A DNA stretch of 64,000 bases from Bacteroidales bacterium Phil12 (GTDB lineage Bacteria > Bacteroidota > Bacteroidia > Bacteroidales > P3). The stretch covers positions 1 through 64,000 of the forward strand of contig NWBO01000151.1 in assembly GCA_002633275.1 (NCBI GenBank), read 5' to 3'. The position numbers and the translations under genes are program-made. The notes under the pieces were generated by a model. The model did not search any database. It saw nothing but the letters and a program-made list of their open reading frames with translations, and was not told the DNA's origin. Shown piece after piece: positions 55,026 to 63,921 of this stretch (the stretch's first letter is position 1; each line of letters starts with the position of its first letter).

Positions 55026-56543
55026 ATGAAAAAGTTTACATTATTGTTACTACTATATTTTGTAACATTCTATCCCATAAAAGGTATATCGCAAGTAATA
55101 TCACAAACAGTAATTAGTGCTGAAAGAGAAATAAGTAATACAAAAGATTTCAAACCGATTAAATCAAAACGAGTTTTTCGAGAGATGGTTATTTCCTTAA
55201 CACAAGTTTCCATGCCATCAATAAATATTGCGAGAGATGGATATGTTTTACCAAATTTACAACCAATTTACCCAATATTTGATAGCGCAAGATTTTCTTA
55301 TTTTATTTTATCATCAGAAACCGGTTCTGTGATAGAGTGTGTTCGTATTCCGCATCTAACTATTACTGATTTTGATTATGATATAAATAACGACAAGTTA
55401 TACTTTTGCGGAGTTTATAAATTATCAGGACAAATTTTCAATATTGTTGGCGATGCCCTTGCATCAAGTCTTTTCAATGGAAATGTTAATACAGTGAATT
55501 TATATGTAATAAACTTACCTGATAGTATGGCTTATTTAGAAAAAATTGATTTCTACGAAGACAAATACCAAAACAAAAAATTGTCGCTAATTGCGAATAA
55601 TAATTATTCAACAACAGCCTATGCCGGTGTTAATATGCCTATGACGTTTCCAAGTTCTTTTTTCATCTCATACAACATTCAAAACTATTATTATCAAGTA
55701 TTTGAAACTCATAGAATGCGACTAACCGACGTTATTCATACGCAAGATAAAATTGTTTTATCAGGTTTAGCCGGTATTAATCGTTTAGTTTTGTTTTCTC
55801 ATAAGCAAGGTAATTTGAATAATTATGTAGGTAAAAGTTTTGAAACATACAATTTGTTTACTAATTGCTCCGATGTTAAATACAATATTACCCCACTTTC
55901 AAAAAACAATAATCACGTTGTAGTAGGTTCGTCTCTAATGAATAACCCTGAAATTGGTGGATATTTAGAGTTTGCATTATTTTCAATGGACTATGGTATT
56001 GATACATTAAACAAACAGGGAGTGTCTTTTCCAAACAATACCTATGTGGAAGGTCGAAGTAAAATATCTGAAATGAAATTTGATGAAAACACAGGAATAC
56101 TATACGTTTTAGCATGTAATGGGAACGCACTATTACACATCAAGGATATGATTATGCCTATATTACCATATAAAAACACAAACTATACAACAAATATAAT
56201 TGTCCCTAATCATATTGATTCATCATTTAATTCATTGAAATCAATTGTCTTGTATGGAAAGAATGATCAGAATTTTTTAACTTTCGGTGCTTTGTCAAAT
56301 TCTACCATAGATTCAATATCATATTACGGTAACTTATACTTTTTTGATGGAAATATTTTTTTAGGAGAGCAATGTGCACAAACATACACATTCGACATTC
56401 TACCAATAAAAAGTAAATATGAAGAAAATAAGGCTGCATATTACAAAATATATGATGATAAGGTTCAAAATATATTGCAAGAATCATTCACACCAATGAC
56501 TCGAGAAATAGATATATTATGTATAAAAAATAAAGGAGAATAG
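55026..56543 (+). CDS. Exported protein of unknown function
   Basis: A 505-residue precursor with a signal peptide (about residues 1-21, KKFTLLLLLYFVTFYPIKGI). The mature part is strand-rich, without recognised domains; FDYDINNDKLYFCGVYKLSG and MKFDENTGILYVLACNGNAL suggest a WD-like or beta-propeller fold, but this is weak. It starts a two-gene operon with a T9SS cargo protein four bases later. No C-terminal sorting domain is seen here. The function is unknown. Confidence 0.65.
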   Translation: MKKFTLLLLLYFVTFYPIKGISQVISQTVISAEREISNTKDFKPIKSKRVFREMVISLTQVSMPSINIARDGYVLPNLQPIYPIFDSARFSYFILSSETGSVIECVRIPHLTITDFDYDINNDKLYFCGVYKLSGQIFNIVGDALASSLFNGNVNTVNLYVINLPDSMAYLEKIDFYEDKYQNKKLSLIANNNYSTTAYAGVNMPMTFPSSFFISYNIQNYYYQVFETHRMRLTDVIHTQDKIVLSGLAGINRLVLFSHKQGNLNNYVGKSFETYNLFTNCSDVKYNITPLSKNNNHVVVGSSLMNNPEIGGYLEFALFSMDYGIDTLNKQGVSFPNNTYVEGRSKISEMKFDENTGILYVLACNGNALLHIKDMIMPILPYKNTNYTTNIIVPNHIDSSFNSLKSIVLYGKNDQNFLTFGALSNSTIDSISYYGNLYFFDGNIFLGEQCAQTYTFDILPIKSKYEENKAAYYKIYDDKVQNILQESFTPMTREIDILCIKNKGE

Positions 56544-56547
56544 TAAG

Positions 56548-57705
56548 ATGAAAAAATTAACGTCTTTTTTAGTATTTGCGGTTGTAATCTGTCAATTCGT
56601 TATATCACAGATTCCGTATTATCATTATGATACTATTGCTAATTACAGAGAACATGGAGAACAATATCTTTTGCCCGAACCTTTTGATAACAATTGTATA
56701 GGTTTGGATTTATGGAGATTTGTTCTGCCAGAAGAAGAATGCAGTAATTATCACGGACAAGTATATGATAATTATAAAATAAGAAGTGATTATATTGCAA
56801 ACCATGGTTCTATATTCATAACATCTGTGGTATGTACTAATCCACAATATATATGGGATGTTGCTCAGCCATATTACGTGGATTCAACAGTAACAGTAAT
56901 TGGAGTATCCATTATGACAACTCTTAGATATTATGCAGGAAGAACCGGATATCTGTGTATAGCTGATAGCAATATGAATATATTACGAAAAACTCCAATT
57001 AAAGATGGCTCCATAGCATACGAAGATTATGGATTGTATTGGGGAAATTATGAAGAATTCTTTTTTGACACAACTATTGGTGTACAAGGTAAATTTTACG
57101 CAGTACTTGACAATCCAAAGCCATTGCCTTTCACAGGATATAATTGGGAATATTCTTATAATCCAAGAAATGATATCTTTGATTGCCATTTGATTGCTGT
57201 ACAAAACTTTCCAAATCATCCAAATTACTGCACTGCAACAATGTTGCCTAAGGTAAGACGTACAAGAGTATTGGGCTATGAAGAAGATTTTCCTACAATA
57301 GACTACCCATTATCTGATACTACTTGGCATGAAGTAACGGCTGAACCTACTAACCTATCCACTTATTATTGGTCTAAACATTGCTATGCGTCGGCATACT
57401 TTATTTTCCCGATATTGGACGAGATTGTAACACCTAATGATACTACTTCCTCCGACATTGAAAGCATAACAGTTGAAAAATATACTAATATTTTTCCAAA
57501 TCCTGCAACCGAAAAAGTTTCTATTCAATGCTCTTTCAAAATTAAAGGTATTGAAGTGTTTAATGGACAAGGACAGAAAACAAATGAAAAGAAAATAAAC
57601 GCATACAACACCACATTAGACGTATCTTCATACTCAAAAGGCAGTTATATAATAAAGATTAATACCCAATCAGGATACACAACAAAAAAAATCGTAGTTA
57701 AATAA
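56548..57705 (+). CDS. Exported protein with type IX secretion C-terminal sorting domain
   Basis: A 385-residue precursor with a signal peptide (KKLTSFLVFAVVICQFVISQ) and a long middle region of unknown fold (about residues 25-305). A type A T9SS sorting domain occupies the last 70 residues: NIFPNPATEKVSIQCSF, IKGIEVFNGQGQK, LDVSSYSKGSYIIKINTQSG, TKKIVVK. It should be carried across the outer membrane and probably surface-anchored. It begins four bases after the preceding unknown gene, so the two are made together. The function is unknown. Confidence 0.85.
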   Translation: MKKLTSFLVFAVVICQFVISQIPYYHYDTIANYREHGEQYLLPEPFDNNCIGLDLWRFVLPEEECSNYHGQVYDNYKIRSDYIANHGSIFITSVVCTNPQYIWDVAQPYYVDSTVTVIGVSIMTTLRYYAGRTGYLCIADSNMNILRKTPIKDGSIAYEDYGLYWGNYEEFFFDTTIGVQGKFYAVLDNPKPLPFTGYNWEYSYNPRNDIFDCHLIAVQNFPNHPNYCTATMLPKVRRTRVLGYEEDFPTIDYPLSDTTWHEVTAEPTNLSTYYWSKHCYASAYFIFPILDEIVTPNDTTSSDIESITVEKYTNIFPNPATEKVSIQCSFKIKGIEVFNGQGQKTNEKKINAYNTTLDVSSYSKGSYIIKINTQSGYTTKKIVVK

Positions 57706-57748
57706 TTTTTGACACAAACGAAAAAACAAATATAATTTATCGGTTCAT

Positions 57749-57776
57749 AGAGATGTGATTTTAGTATTACATCTCT
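57749..57776. terminator. Terminator between the T9SS cargo gene and holB
   Basis: AGAGATGTGA (57749-57758) pairs with TTACATCTCT (57767-57776), with one G-T pair, then ATTTTGTTG. It serves converging genes. Confidence 0.75.
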
Positions 57777-57821
57777 ATTTTGTTGTTTGTCCTCGATTAA
57801 TTTTATTGAAAATTTAAGACC

Positions 57822-58964
57822 TTAGCGTTTTTCCAATTGGTAGCCAAGTTTAAGAATCATATCAAAGAAATTGATTTTAGCATTGGCATTATGATTGATA
57901 TTACTCTGTGCTTGTTCGATAACTTTAACGATTGGCTCAATATTATTTTTCGTTATAAATTTAGGGTAATTGGTTTTGAACTTATCCCCCATCTGTTCCA
58001 AAGGATGACAAGGCAATTGCACCCCATTATTATACCGCCAAATCTTTTCAATCGTAACAAGAAAATAATCCAAGAAATCTTTCTGTTGGTTACGTGTGGT
58101 TTTGCTGAATATATCAACGAAATCGGATATATCTTTCACACTTTTTTTGTACATCATTGCCAAACGATTAATCTCAACAAAGTTGGCAACTTTTTCTGCC
58201 TCCACATCGCTGTCTATTTGTCTTATGCGATTGTAATCGCCTTCGCACAACGCTATTTTAATATTTATTTCCTGCTCGCTCAGACTTTCATCATATTCTT
58301 TAATGGCTGCATACATGGTTTCATTATCCAACGGCGGGACAATAATAGTCTGAACACGAGAAAGTATTGTCGGCAAAATCATATCCTTATGCTGAGTGGT
58401 TAGGATAAAGAATGTTTTTTCGTAAGGTTCTTCTATTATTTTCAATAGTTTATTGGCTGCCTCAGTATTCATTTTGTCGGCATTCCAAATAACCATTATT
58501 TTATATGGAGATTCATACGATTTCAAGGTCAGTGTAGAAATTATCTTGTCGGCATCTCTTACATTTATCACACCTTGTTTGTTTTCACTACCTATTTCAA
58601 TGTACCAATCCTCCAATGAGGGATAGCCATTGTATTTTAGAACAAAATCCCTGAATTCTGCAATAAACAACGACGATTCATTATTCTTGTCTATGCGTTT
58701 TGTTGTCGTTGTGGGGAATATAAGATGCAAATCGGGGTGAATTAACTTGCTGTATTTTTTACAAGACATACATTCATTGCAAGCATCGGCACCTTCTTTC
58801 CTATCGGTACAAGACAAATATTGAGCCGTAGCCAACGCCACAGCCAATGTTCCATAACCGTCCTTACCGTCAAATAATATAGCGTGAGGAAATTTGTTTC
58901 CGTCAATCAGAGATTTTATTTTTTGTTTTAATTGTTCTTGTCCCTTTACCTGTGAAAATAACAT
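57822..58964 (-). CDS. holB: DNA polymerase III subunit delta prime
   Basis: A 380-residue clamp-loader subunit. It has an AAA-type fold with a degenerate P-loop (LFDGKDGYGT; a catalytic Lys is absent, as in delta-prime), a zinc knuckle (CTDRKEGADACNECMSC), and NAADKMNTEAANKLLKIIEEP-like sequence (WNADKMNTEAANKLLKIIEE). A three-helix collar domain follows. It loads the sliding clamp with tau/gamma and delta. Confidence 0.93.
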   Translation of the reverse strand: MLFSQVKGQEQLKQKIKSLIDGNKFPHAILFDGKDGYGTLAVALATAQYLSCTDRKEGADACNECMSCKKYSKLIHPDLHLIFPTTTTKRIDKNNESSLFIAEFRDFVLKYNGYPSLEDWYIEIGSENKQGVINVRDADKIISTLTLKSYESPYKIMVIWNADKMNTEAANKLLKIIEEPYEKTFFILTTQHKDMILPTILSRVQTIIVPPLDNETMYAAIKEYDESLSEQEINIKIALCEGDYNRIRQIDSDVEAEKVANFVEINRLAMMYKKSVKDISDFVDIFSKTTRNQQKDFLDYFLVTIEKIWRYNNGVQLPCHPLEQMGDKFKTNYPKFITKNNIEPIVKVIEQAQSNINHNANAKINFFDMILKLGYQLEKR

Positions 58965-59043
58965 ATCAAATCCTAAAAATTTATTGTTCTACAATGCTCA
59001 AATCACAGGTAAAGGTCAAAAACATCATCTCAATACACGATTT

Positions 59044-59523
59044 TTAATAATTAAAATCCATATCAAAATCAACATTGTTCGGTTGTGAAGCAACCTCTTC
59101 CTGTTCGGTTGTTATACCGCTTATCTCATCATTTTGTTTTCTTGCATATCTTTTTTGCAAAGAAACAATCATAGCACCCAACATTTTGGTCATTTCAATC
59201 AAAATTGTTCTTGACGTTTCTGCCTGTGAAGCATCAAAAAAGCCATTTTGCTGCGCCATTGTGGTGAATACGACGCATTCTCTGACGTTGCTCTTAGCAT
59301 TCTTCAAAAAGTTAATAAATTGTATCTTATGATACGACGTTCCTTCGGCGATATTGATTGAAATCTTTGCTGCCGAATCCAACAACGGCATAAACAATGC
59401 TTTTTTAGCAAAGTCGTCTGCTTGTTTTACCTGAGTTGTAAGCCAATTGTAATATTCCAATGATTTGTCATAGATTCTTAGATCTTCAAATCTGAAAAAA
59501 CTGGTAGTTCTCTGCTCTTCCAT
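59044..59523 (-). CDS. Four-helix bundle (S23/IVS-type) protein
   Basis: A 159-residue protein of the four-helix bundle family related to proteins encoded in 23S rRNA intervening sequences. Typical parts are FRFEDLRIYDKSLEYYNWLT, LDSAAKISINIAEGTSYHKI and FLKNAKSNVRECVVFTTMAQ. The C-terminus (about residues 125-159) is acidic and Gln-rich, not part of the fold. The family binds no established partner. It is upstream of holB, separated by 79 bases. Confidence 0.85.
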   Translation of the reverse strand: MEEQRTTSFFRFEDLRIYDKSLEYYNWLTTQVKQADDFAKKALFMPLLDSAAKISINIAEGTSYHKIQFINFLKNAKSNVRECVVFTTMAQQNGFFDASQAETSRTILIEMTKMLGAMIVSLQKRYARKQNDEISGITTEQEEVASQPNNVDFDMDFNY

Positions 59524-59590
59524 TTGTTTTAATCTGTTATTAGTTCATATTTTATTTTATAACTGTCATATAATATGCATCTCAATTGTC

Positions 59591-59758
59591 GCTCAAACAG
59601 TGTCAATAACTATTCGATTAGTGTTAAACACTAACAATCCAATATCACTAATCAATAATTCAAAAACACTTCATTTTTTCCCAATCTCAATAAACTTATT
59701 CAAAAAACGACCACTCCCTATATTTTCACTAAACATTTACCAAATAAATCCACAAAAG
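59591..59758. repeat. Degenerate 21-base repeat tract with dyad TTAGTGTTAAACACTAA
   Basis: In a 21-base register from 59591, eight windows keep CACT, CAATC or related bases near the same phase. The dyad at 59618-59634 is perfect (8+1+8). It fills most of the gap 59524-59806 upstream of the four-helix bundle gene. Regularity decreases to the right. Confidence 0.55.
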
Positions 59759-59806
59759 ACTATGAGAAATCAAGATGCTGCTTTTCTTAAATCTTTTTTG
59801 CAATCA

Positions 59807-60790
59807 TTATTCGATACCTGCAATATATTTCATATACTGAACACGATAGAATGTCGATGCTTTATCGTTTTTATCTATCGCCAAACGACCACGAAAATCT
59901 TTAAGTTTATTGTAACCTTTATCTTCCATCCATTGTTTCAAGAAAGCATTTGCTTGTTGAATGAAATCAGCACCTTTATCATACAAAACAGATGCAACTT
60001 GAACGGTATTGGCTCCCGAAAGAATTAGTTTTATTACATCTTCGGGCTTATGTACTCCACCGCCTGCTGTCAATGGGCAACGGATAAGTTTTGATAAAAT
60101 AGCTGTCCAACGTATGGTGTGATACAATTCATCCGGCGAAGAAAGGATATTAACAGGCTTTGTCGTCTCTTCCATAATATCTATATCGTGTTCAATAAAA
60201 CGATTGAAAATCGATAGATTTGAAATACCCATCCAAGACAACCTTTGACAAAGTTTTGACAAGGCTGCCGAATAAAAACTAATCTTTATTGAAAGAGGAA
60301 TGCTTACGGCGCGCTTTGTTGTTTGAATTATATCCTCGTATATCTGCTCAATATCCTCAGAAGACGTATTTATGTTAGTGGGAAGAATAAACATATTCAA
60401 TTCCAATCCGTCTGCTCCCGCTTGTTGAATGCTTGAAGCAAATTGTAACCATTCGTTCGAGGAAACACAGTTAATACTTGCGATTATTGGAATTTTGACC
60501 GATTCTTTGGCCTGGCGAATTAAATTCAAATACTTGTCTACATTATCGTGCTTAGTGTGTTCGGCGATATATGTATATACTTCCATCATTTCACCGGCGT
60601 TTTGCATCAAACGCATATTGTTGCTAACTTCTCGTGAAATCTGTTCTTCAAACAATGATTTCAATATAACGGCACCTACACCACTATCTTCAAGTAATTT
60701 AATGTTACTTAGTTCTGCTGTTTTACCACAACTTCCTGCGATTATGGGACTACTTACAGTACAGCCCATGAAATTAGTACTTATATCCAT
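59807..60790 (-). CDS. Dihydroorotate dehydrogenase-like flavoprotein
   Basis: A 327-residue TIM-barrel protein with DHOD-like elements: MGCTVSSPIIAGSCGKTAE at the N-terminus, EVYTYIAEHTKHDNVDKYLN, INCVSSNEWLQFASSIQQAG with LELNMFILP, SLSIKISFYSAALSKL and LTAGGGVHKPEDVIKLILSG (phosphate-binding). The usual catalytic Cys/Ser loop of true PyrD is not clear, so it may act on a different substrate. It has its own promoter and no pyrimidine genes nearby. Confidence 0.85.
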   Translation of the reverse strand: MDISTNFMGCTVSSPIIAGSCGKTAELSNIKLLEDSGVGAVILKSLFEEQISREVSNNMRLMQNAGEMMEVYTYIAEHTKHDNVDKYLNLIRQAKESVKIPIIASINCVSSNEWLQFASSIQQAGADGLELNMFILPTNINTSSEDIEQIYEDIIQTTKRAVSIPLSIKISFYSAALSKLCQRLSWMGISNLSIFNRFIEHDIDIMEETTKPVNILSSPDELYHTIRWTAILSKLIRCPLTAGGGVHKPEDVIKLILSGANTVQVASVLYDKGADFIQQANAFLKQWMEDKGYNKLKDFRGRLAIDKNDKASTFYRVQYMKYIAGIE

Positions 60791-60815
60791 ACTTTTTAGG
60801 TGTTAAATCACTCCG

Positions 60816-60823
60816 CAAAGTTA
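60816..60823 (-). promoter_or_regulatory. Promoter of the dihydroorotate dehydrogenase-like gene
   Basis: Minus-strand TAACTTTG 26 bases before the start codon. Confidence 0.6.
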
Positions 60824-60896
60824 TATAAATATTTTATTGTGTGCAATATTTTTTTGAAAAAAATTTATTTTATTGAAAAATTTATCAAAAAATTAG

Positions 60897-60924
60897 TTGG
60901 TTTTAATTAATTATTATATTTTTG
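60897..60924 (+). promoter_or_regulatory. Promoter of the TPR protein gene
   Basis: TTG (60897-60899) and TATTTTTG (60917-60924), 17 bases apart. Confidence 0.6.
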
Positions 60925-60978
60925 CAAACTGAAATTTTTAAGCAAAATAAGGATTAATTAATAGCAAAACTTACAACA

Positions 60979-61707
60979 ATGAAGAACAATAATAAGGAAA
61001 TTGTTACGAATACCGAAAAAGTAAATACAAATGCGGAAAAAGAAGAAAAAAATCTTCAAATAGGTGATATTATTTCAAAAACCGAACTTTTTATTGAAAA
61101 AAATAAGAAAACTCTTATAATAGTAGTTGCTGCCATAGTAGTTGTGGTCGCTGCTTTTTGTTTATATAGATTTTGGTATATGCCTTCTCAGGAGAAAAAG
61201 GCTGAAAACGAAATGTTCACAGCAGAACAATATTTCTTGCAAAATGATTATACAAAAGCCTTGAAAGGTGATGGCAAGCACGCTGGTCTTATTGCTATAA
61301 GCGAAGATTATTCTTCAACAAGACATGGTAAATTGGCAAAATACTATCTTGGCATTATTTATTTGGAACAAGGCAAATACCAACAAGCAATAGATGAATT
61401 TGAAGGCGTTAAGCCACAAGATGAGTTTTTACCTTCACAAGTAAAAGCCTTGATTGGTGATTGCTACTGGGAATTGAATAATGTGGATAAGGCTATCTCA
61501 TACTACAACGATGCTGTTAAAGAAAAATCAAATAACTTCACTACTCCTGTTATTCTAATGAAACTTGGTGCTGCTTACGAAGTTAAAAAGGATTTCAAAA
61601 AAGCTCTTGATTGTTACAATCAAATCAAAAAAGATTTTCCTACTTCACCTGAATACAGAGAAATCGAAAAATATATATCAAGAATGGAAGGTCTTTTGAA
61701 TAAATAG
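60979..61707 (+). CDS. Membrane-anchored TPR protein, YfgM-like
   Basis: A 242-residue protein with a charged cytosolic N-terminus, one membrane helix (TLIIVVAAIVVVVAAFCLYR, about residues 44-64), and about four TPR-like repeats (LAKYYLGIIYLEQGKYQQAI, ALIGDCYWELNNVDKAISYY, MKLGAAYEVKKDFKKALDCY). Such proteins act as periplasmic or membrane-side scaffolds. It ends before a clear terminator and is not co-transcribed with ricT. Confidence 0.87.
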   Translation: MKNNNKEIVTNTEKVNTNAEKEEKNLQIGDIISKTELFIEKNKKTLIIVVAAIVVVVAAFCLYRFWYMPSQEKKAENEMFTAEQYFLQNDYTKALKGDGKHAGLIAISEDYSSTRHGKLAKYYLGIIYLEQGKYQQAIDEFEGVKPQDEFLPSQVKALIGDCYWELNNVDKAISYYNDAVKEKSNNFTTPVILMKLGAAYEVKKDFKKALDCYNQIKKDFPTSPEYREIEKYISRMEGLLNK

Positions 61708-61771
61708 CCTACCGATAAATTAGATTGATTAAATTAATTAGATTAATTGTTTTTTCCTTTCTATATGTTTT

Positions 61772-61806
61772 GAGAGTTGTCTGAAAAATTGACAACTCTT
61801 TTTGTT
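61772..61806 (+). terminator. Terminator of the TPR protein gene
   Basis: AGAGTTGTC (61773-61781) pairs perfectly with GACAACTCT (61791-61799), then TTTTTG. Confidence 0.9.
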
Positions 61807-61853
61807 TTTACTTTATTTTAATAACACAAATAGCGAAAATCAAAAAAATATTG

Positions 61854-61861
61854 TACTTTTG
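61854..61861 (+). promoter_or_regulatory. Promoter of ricT
   Basis: TACTTTTG 71 bases before the start. Confidence 0.55.
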
Positions 61862-61932
61862 CAAAAATATAATTGGTAATTGACGGTTGTCTTGTCTTTG
61901 AACAATGCAGCCATTCTAAATAAGAATACATA

Positions 61933-63237
61933 ATGAATAATAAAGAAAATAATCTTACTGCCGACCAAATCGAAAAAACATCACAGGATTTGAACAAATC
62001 CGATAACAAAAATCTTAATCGAACCAAAGAAGAATTTCAAGAAAATATTGACGACAAAGAAGACTCTCCACAAACAAAAGAGCCTATCTTTGCTCCTCTT
62101 AAAAAGAAAGATGTGCATAAAAATCTCTTGGAAGACCAGACTTTCTTTGTCAATGAACAATATATTCACCCATACTTTGAAGACGATCCCACACTTGGTC
62201 TTTGCAAAAAAAATTACAAAGAGCCGCTAACCTTGATGCACGGAACTTCCAAGACTCCCAAATCCTACCAAACCATATCAAAGCAAGACCTTAATTCAAG
62301 CGAAAAACTTCATGTCACCAATTGGATGGAAAATGTTAAACCTCCTTCGTCGCAAGGTTATTTCGATTATGTGGAAGTCAGATTCAAGAACTCTCACAAA
62401 GACTTCTATCAAATTCCCGAAGGCTTAGAGATTACCGAAGGCGATGTTGTAGCCGTTGAAGGTACGCCCGGACATGATATAGGCATTGTTTCGCAAACAG
62501 GTGAGTTATGCAGAATCCAAATGAAAAAGAAAAAAGGATTCAATATCGACAATGTGAAAAAACTTTACCGAAGAGCCAATGCGTCTGACATTGAAAAATG
62601 GCTTGAAGTTATGGCAAAAGAAGACCAAACATTGTTCGACACACGCAAATTCGTAATGGAAGACAATCTTAGCATGAAAATCAACGATGTTGAGTTTCAA
62701 GGAGACGGCACAAAGGCAATATTCTATTATACTGCCGATGATAGAGTGGATTTTCGTTTGCTTATAAAACAATTGGCAGCCGCTTTCCATATCAAAATCG
62801 AGATGAAACAAATAGGTGCTCGCCAAGAAGCTGGAAGATTGGGCGGTATAGGTACTTGCGGTAGGGAAATATGTTGTTCGACCTGGTTAAACAATTTCAC
62901 TTCCGTGGGAACATCGGTTGCAAAAGCCCAACAATTATTCCCAAATCCACTGAAATTGGCAGGTCAATGCGGAAAACTTAAATGTTGTTTGAATTACGAA
63001 TACGATGTATATCAAGACGCATTGAAAGACTTTCCTCCTATCGGCGTTGATATTGAGACAAAAAAAGGTAAAGCGATATACCGAAAGAGTGATATATTGA
63101 AAAAAATCTTGTGGTATTCATACAAGGATTCTTCCGAGTTTATTCCAATAAGTGCCGATAATGTAAAAAAAATTCTTGCTATGAACAGAAACAAAAAGTA
63201 CATAGAAGACTTGGAATCATTCAAAGCCGAAATATAA
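61933..63237 (+). CDS. ricT: RicT/YaaT family (PSP1) Fe-S protein
   Basis: A 434-residue protein. The N-terminal 100 residues are charged and low-complexity. The PSP1 domain (about residues 140-330) reads YVEVRFKNSHKDFYQIPEG and LLIKQLAAAFHIKIEMKQIG, with cluster-binding cysteines in GTCGREICCSTW and CGKLKCCLNYE. In Bacillus, RicT works with RicA and RicF in RNA maturation by RNase Y; those partners are not seen here. It is followed by gldH and a probable PBP gene, an order I recall from Bacteroidota. Confidence 0.92.
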   Translation: MNNKENNLTADQIEKTSQDLNKSDNKNLNRTKEEFQENIDDKEDSPQTKEPIFAPLKKKDVHKNLLEDQTFFVNEQYIHPYFEDDPTLGLCKKNYKEPLTLMHGTSKTPKSYQTISKQDLNSSEKLHVTNWMENVKPPSSQGYFDYVEVRFKNSHKDFYQIPEGLEITEGDVVAVEGTPGHDIGIVSQTGELCRIQMKKKKGFNIDNVKKLYRRANASDIEKWLEVMAKEDQTLFDTRKFVMEDNLSMKINDVEFQGDGTKAIFYYTADDRVDFRLLIKQLAAAFHIKIEMKQIGARQEAGRLGGIGTCGREICCSTWLNNFTSVGTSVAKAQQLFPNPLKLAGQCGKLKCCLNYEYDVYQDALKDFPPIGVDIETKKGKAIYRKSDILKKILWYSYKDSSEFIPISADNVKKILAMNRNKKYIEDLESFKAEI

Positions 63238-63256
63238 TATGTTTAACCGCTAAAAT

Positions 63257-63385
63257 AATAAGTGGTATTAAAAACTTAGTGTGTGATATTAGTAAATTAG
63301 TGTTAAACATCAGTAAAATAATATCAGTGATTAATAAAATAATATGTGAGATTAATTTTCTGATATGTGGAATTAAAAACGTGAT
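63257..63385 (+). repeat. 21-base repeat array, six units, between ricT and gldH
   Basis: Units start at 63257, 63278, 63299 (24 bases), 63323, 63344 and 63365. They keep GTG...ATTA at similar phase, with CAGTGATTAA and TTAGTGTTAAACAT inside. The array fills almost the whole gap. Confidence 0.75.
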
Positions 63386-63392
63386 ATAAGAT

Positions 63393-63875
63393 ATGAAATT
63401 TTTGACTAAAATATTATTGACAATTACCATTGCGTTTAGTTTATCTTCTTGCAATAGTGATGTTCTTTTTGATAAAAGCCGAAAAGTTGATAGTAAGGGG
63501 TGGAATATGAATGATAAAAAGGAATTTGACTTGGAAGTCTCTCAAAGCGATGCCTTGTATTCTTATCGTTTTGCAATCAATTTACGTAATACCACCGACT
63601 ATAAATACAACAATATTTTCTTTTTCGTAACAACTATCTACCCAGACGGCAACATAACCAAGCAAGATACGGTTGAATGTATCCTTATGAATGTCGATGG
63701 CACGTGGAAAGGGAAAGGCAATTCCAATGTAAAAGACAATAGATTTTGGTTCGCCAAAAACGTTAAGTTTCCACAAAAAGGCAAATATACTTTCAAGATA
63801 ACGCAAGCAACCAAAGATACCATTTTGAGCGGTATTAAAGATGTGGGATTGCATATTGAAAAGCAGCCGCTTTAA
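63393..63875 (+). CDS. gldH: Gliding motility/T9SS lipoprotein GldH
   Basis: A 160-residue precursor with a lipobox (SLSSC, Cys20) and the GldH core: SYRFAINLRNTTDYKYNNIF, FFVTTIYPDGNITKQDTVEC, and the C-terminal TILSGIKDVGLHIEKQ. GldH is a lipoprotein of Bacteroidota linked to gliding and type IX secretion. With the T9SS cargo protein elsewhere in the window, it suggests a working secretion system. Gliding itself is not implied, as non-gliding Bacteroidales keep gldH. Confidence 0.93.
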   Translation: MKFLTKILLTITIAFSLSSCNSDVLFDKSRKVDSKGWNMNDKKEFDLEVSQSDALYSYRFAINLRNTTDYKYNNIFFFVTTIYPDGNITKQDTVECILMNVDGTWKGKGNSNVKDNRFWFAKNVKFPQKGKYTFKITQATKDTILSGIKDVGLHIEKQPL

Positions 63876-63921
63876 CAAAAATTTTATTTAGAATTGTAAT
63901 AATTATTAAACGTCAATAATT

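Noticed and set aside
59600-60028. A 142-codon plus-strand frame over the intergenic repeat tract
   Set aside because: It is antisense to the dihydroorotate dehydrogenase-like gene in its second half and made of A/T-rich repeats in its first.
61708-61771. Another 21-base array after the TPR gene
   Set aside because: The ATTAGATTAATT-like sequence repeats irregularly and does not hold the 21-base register.
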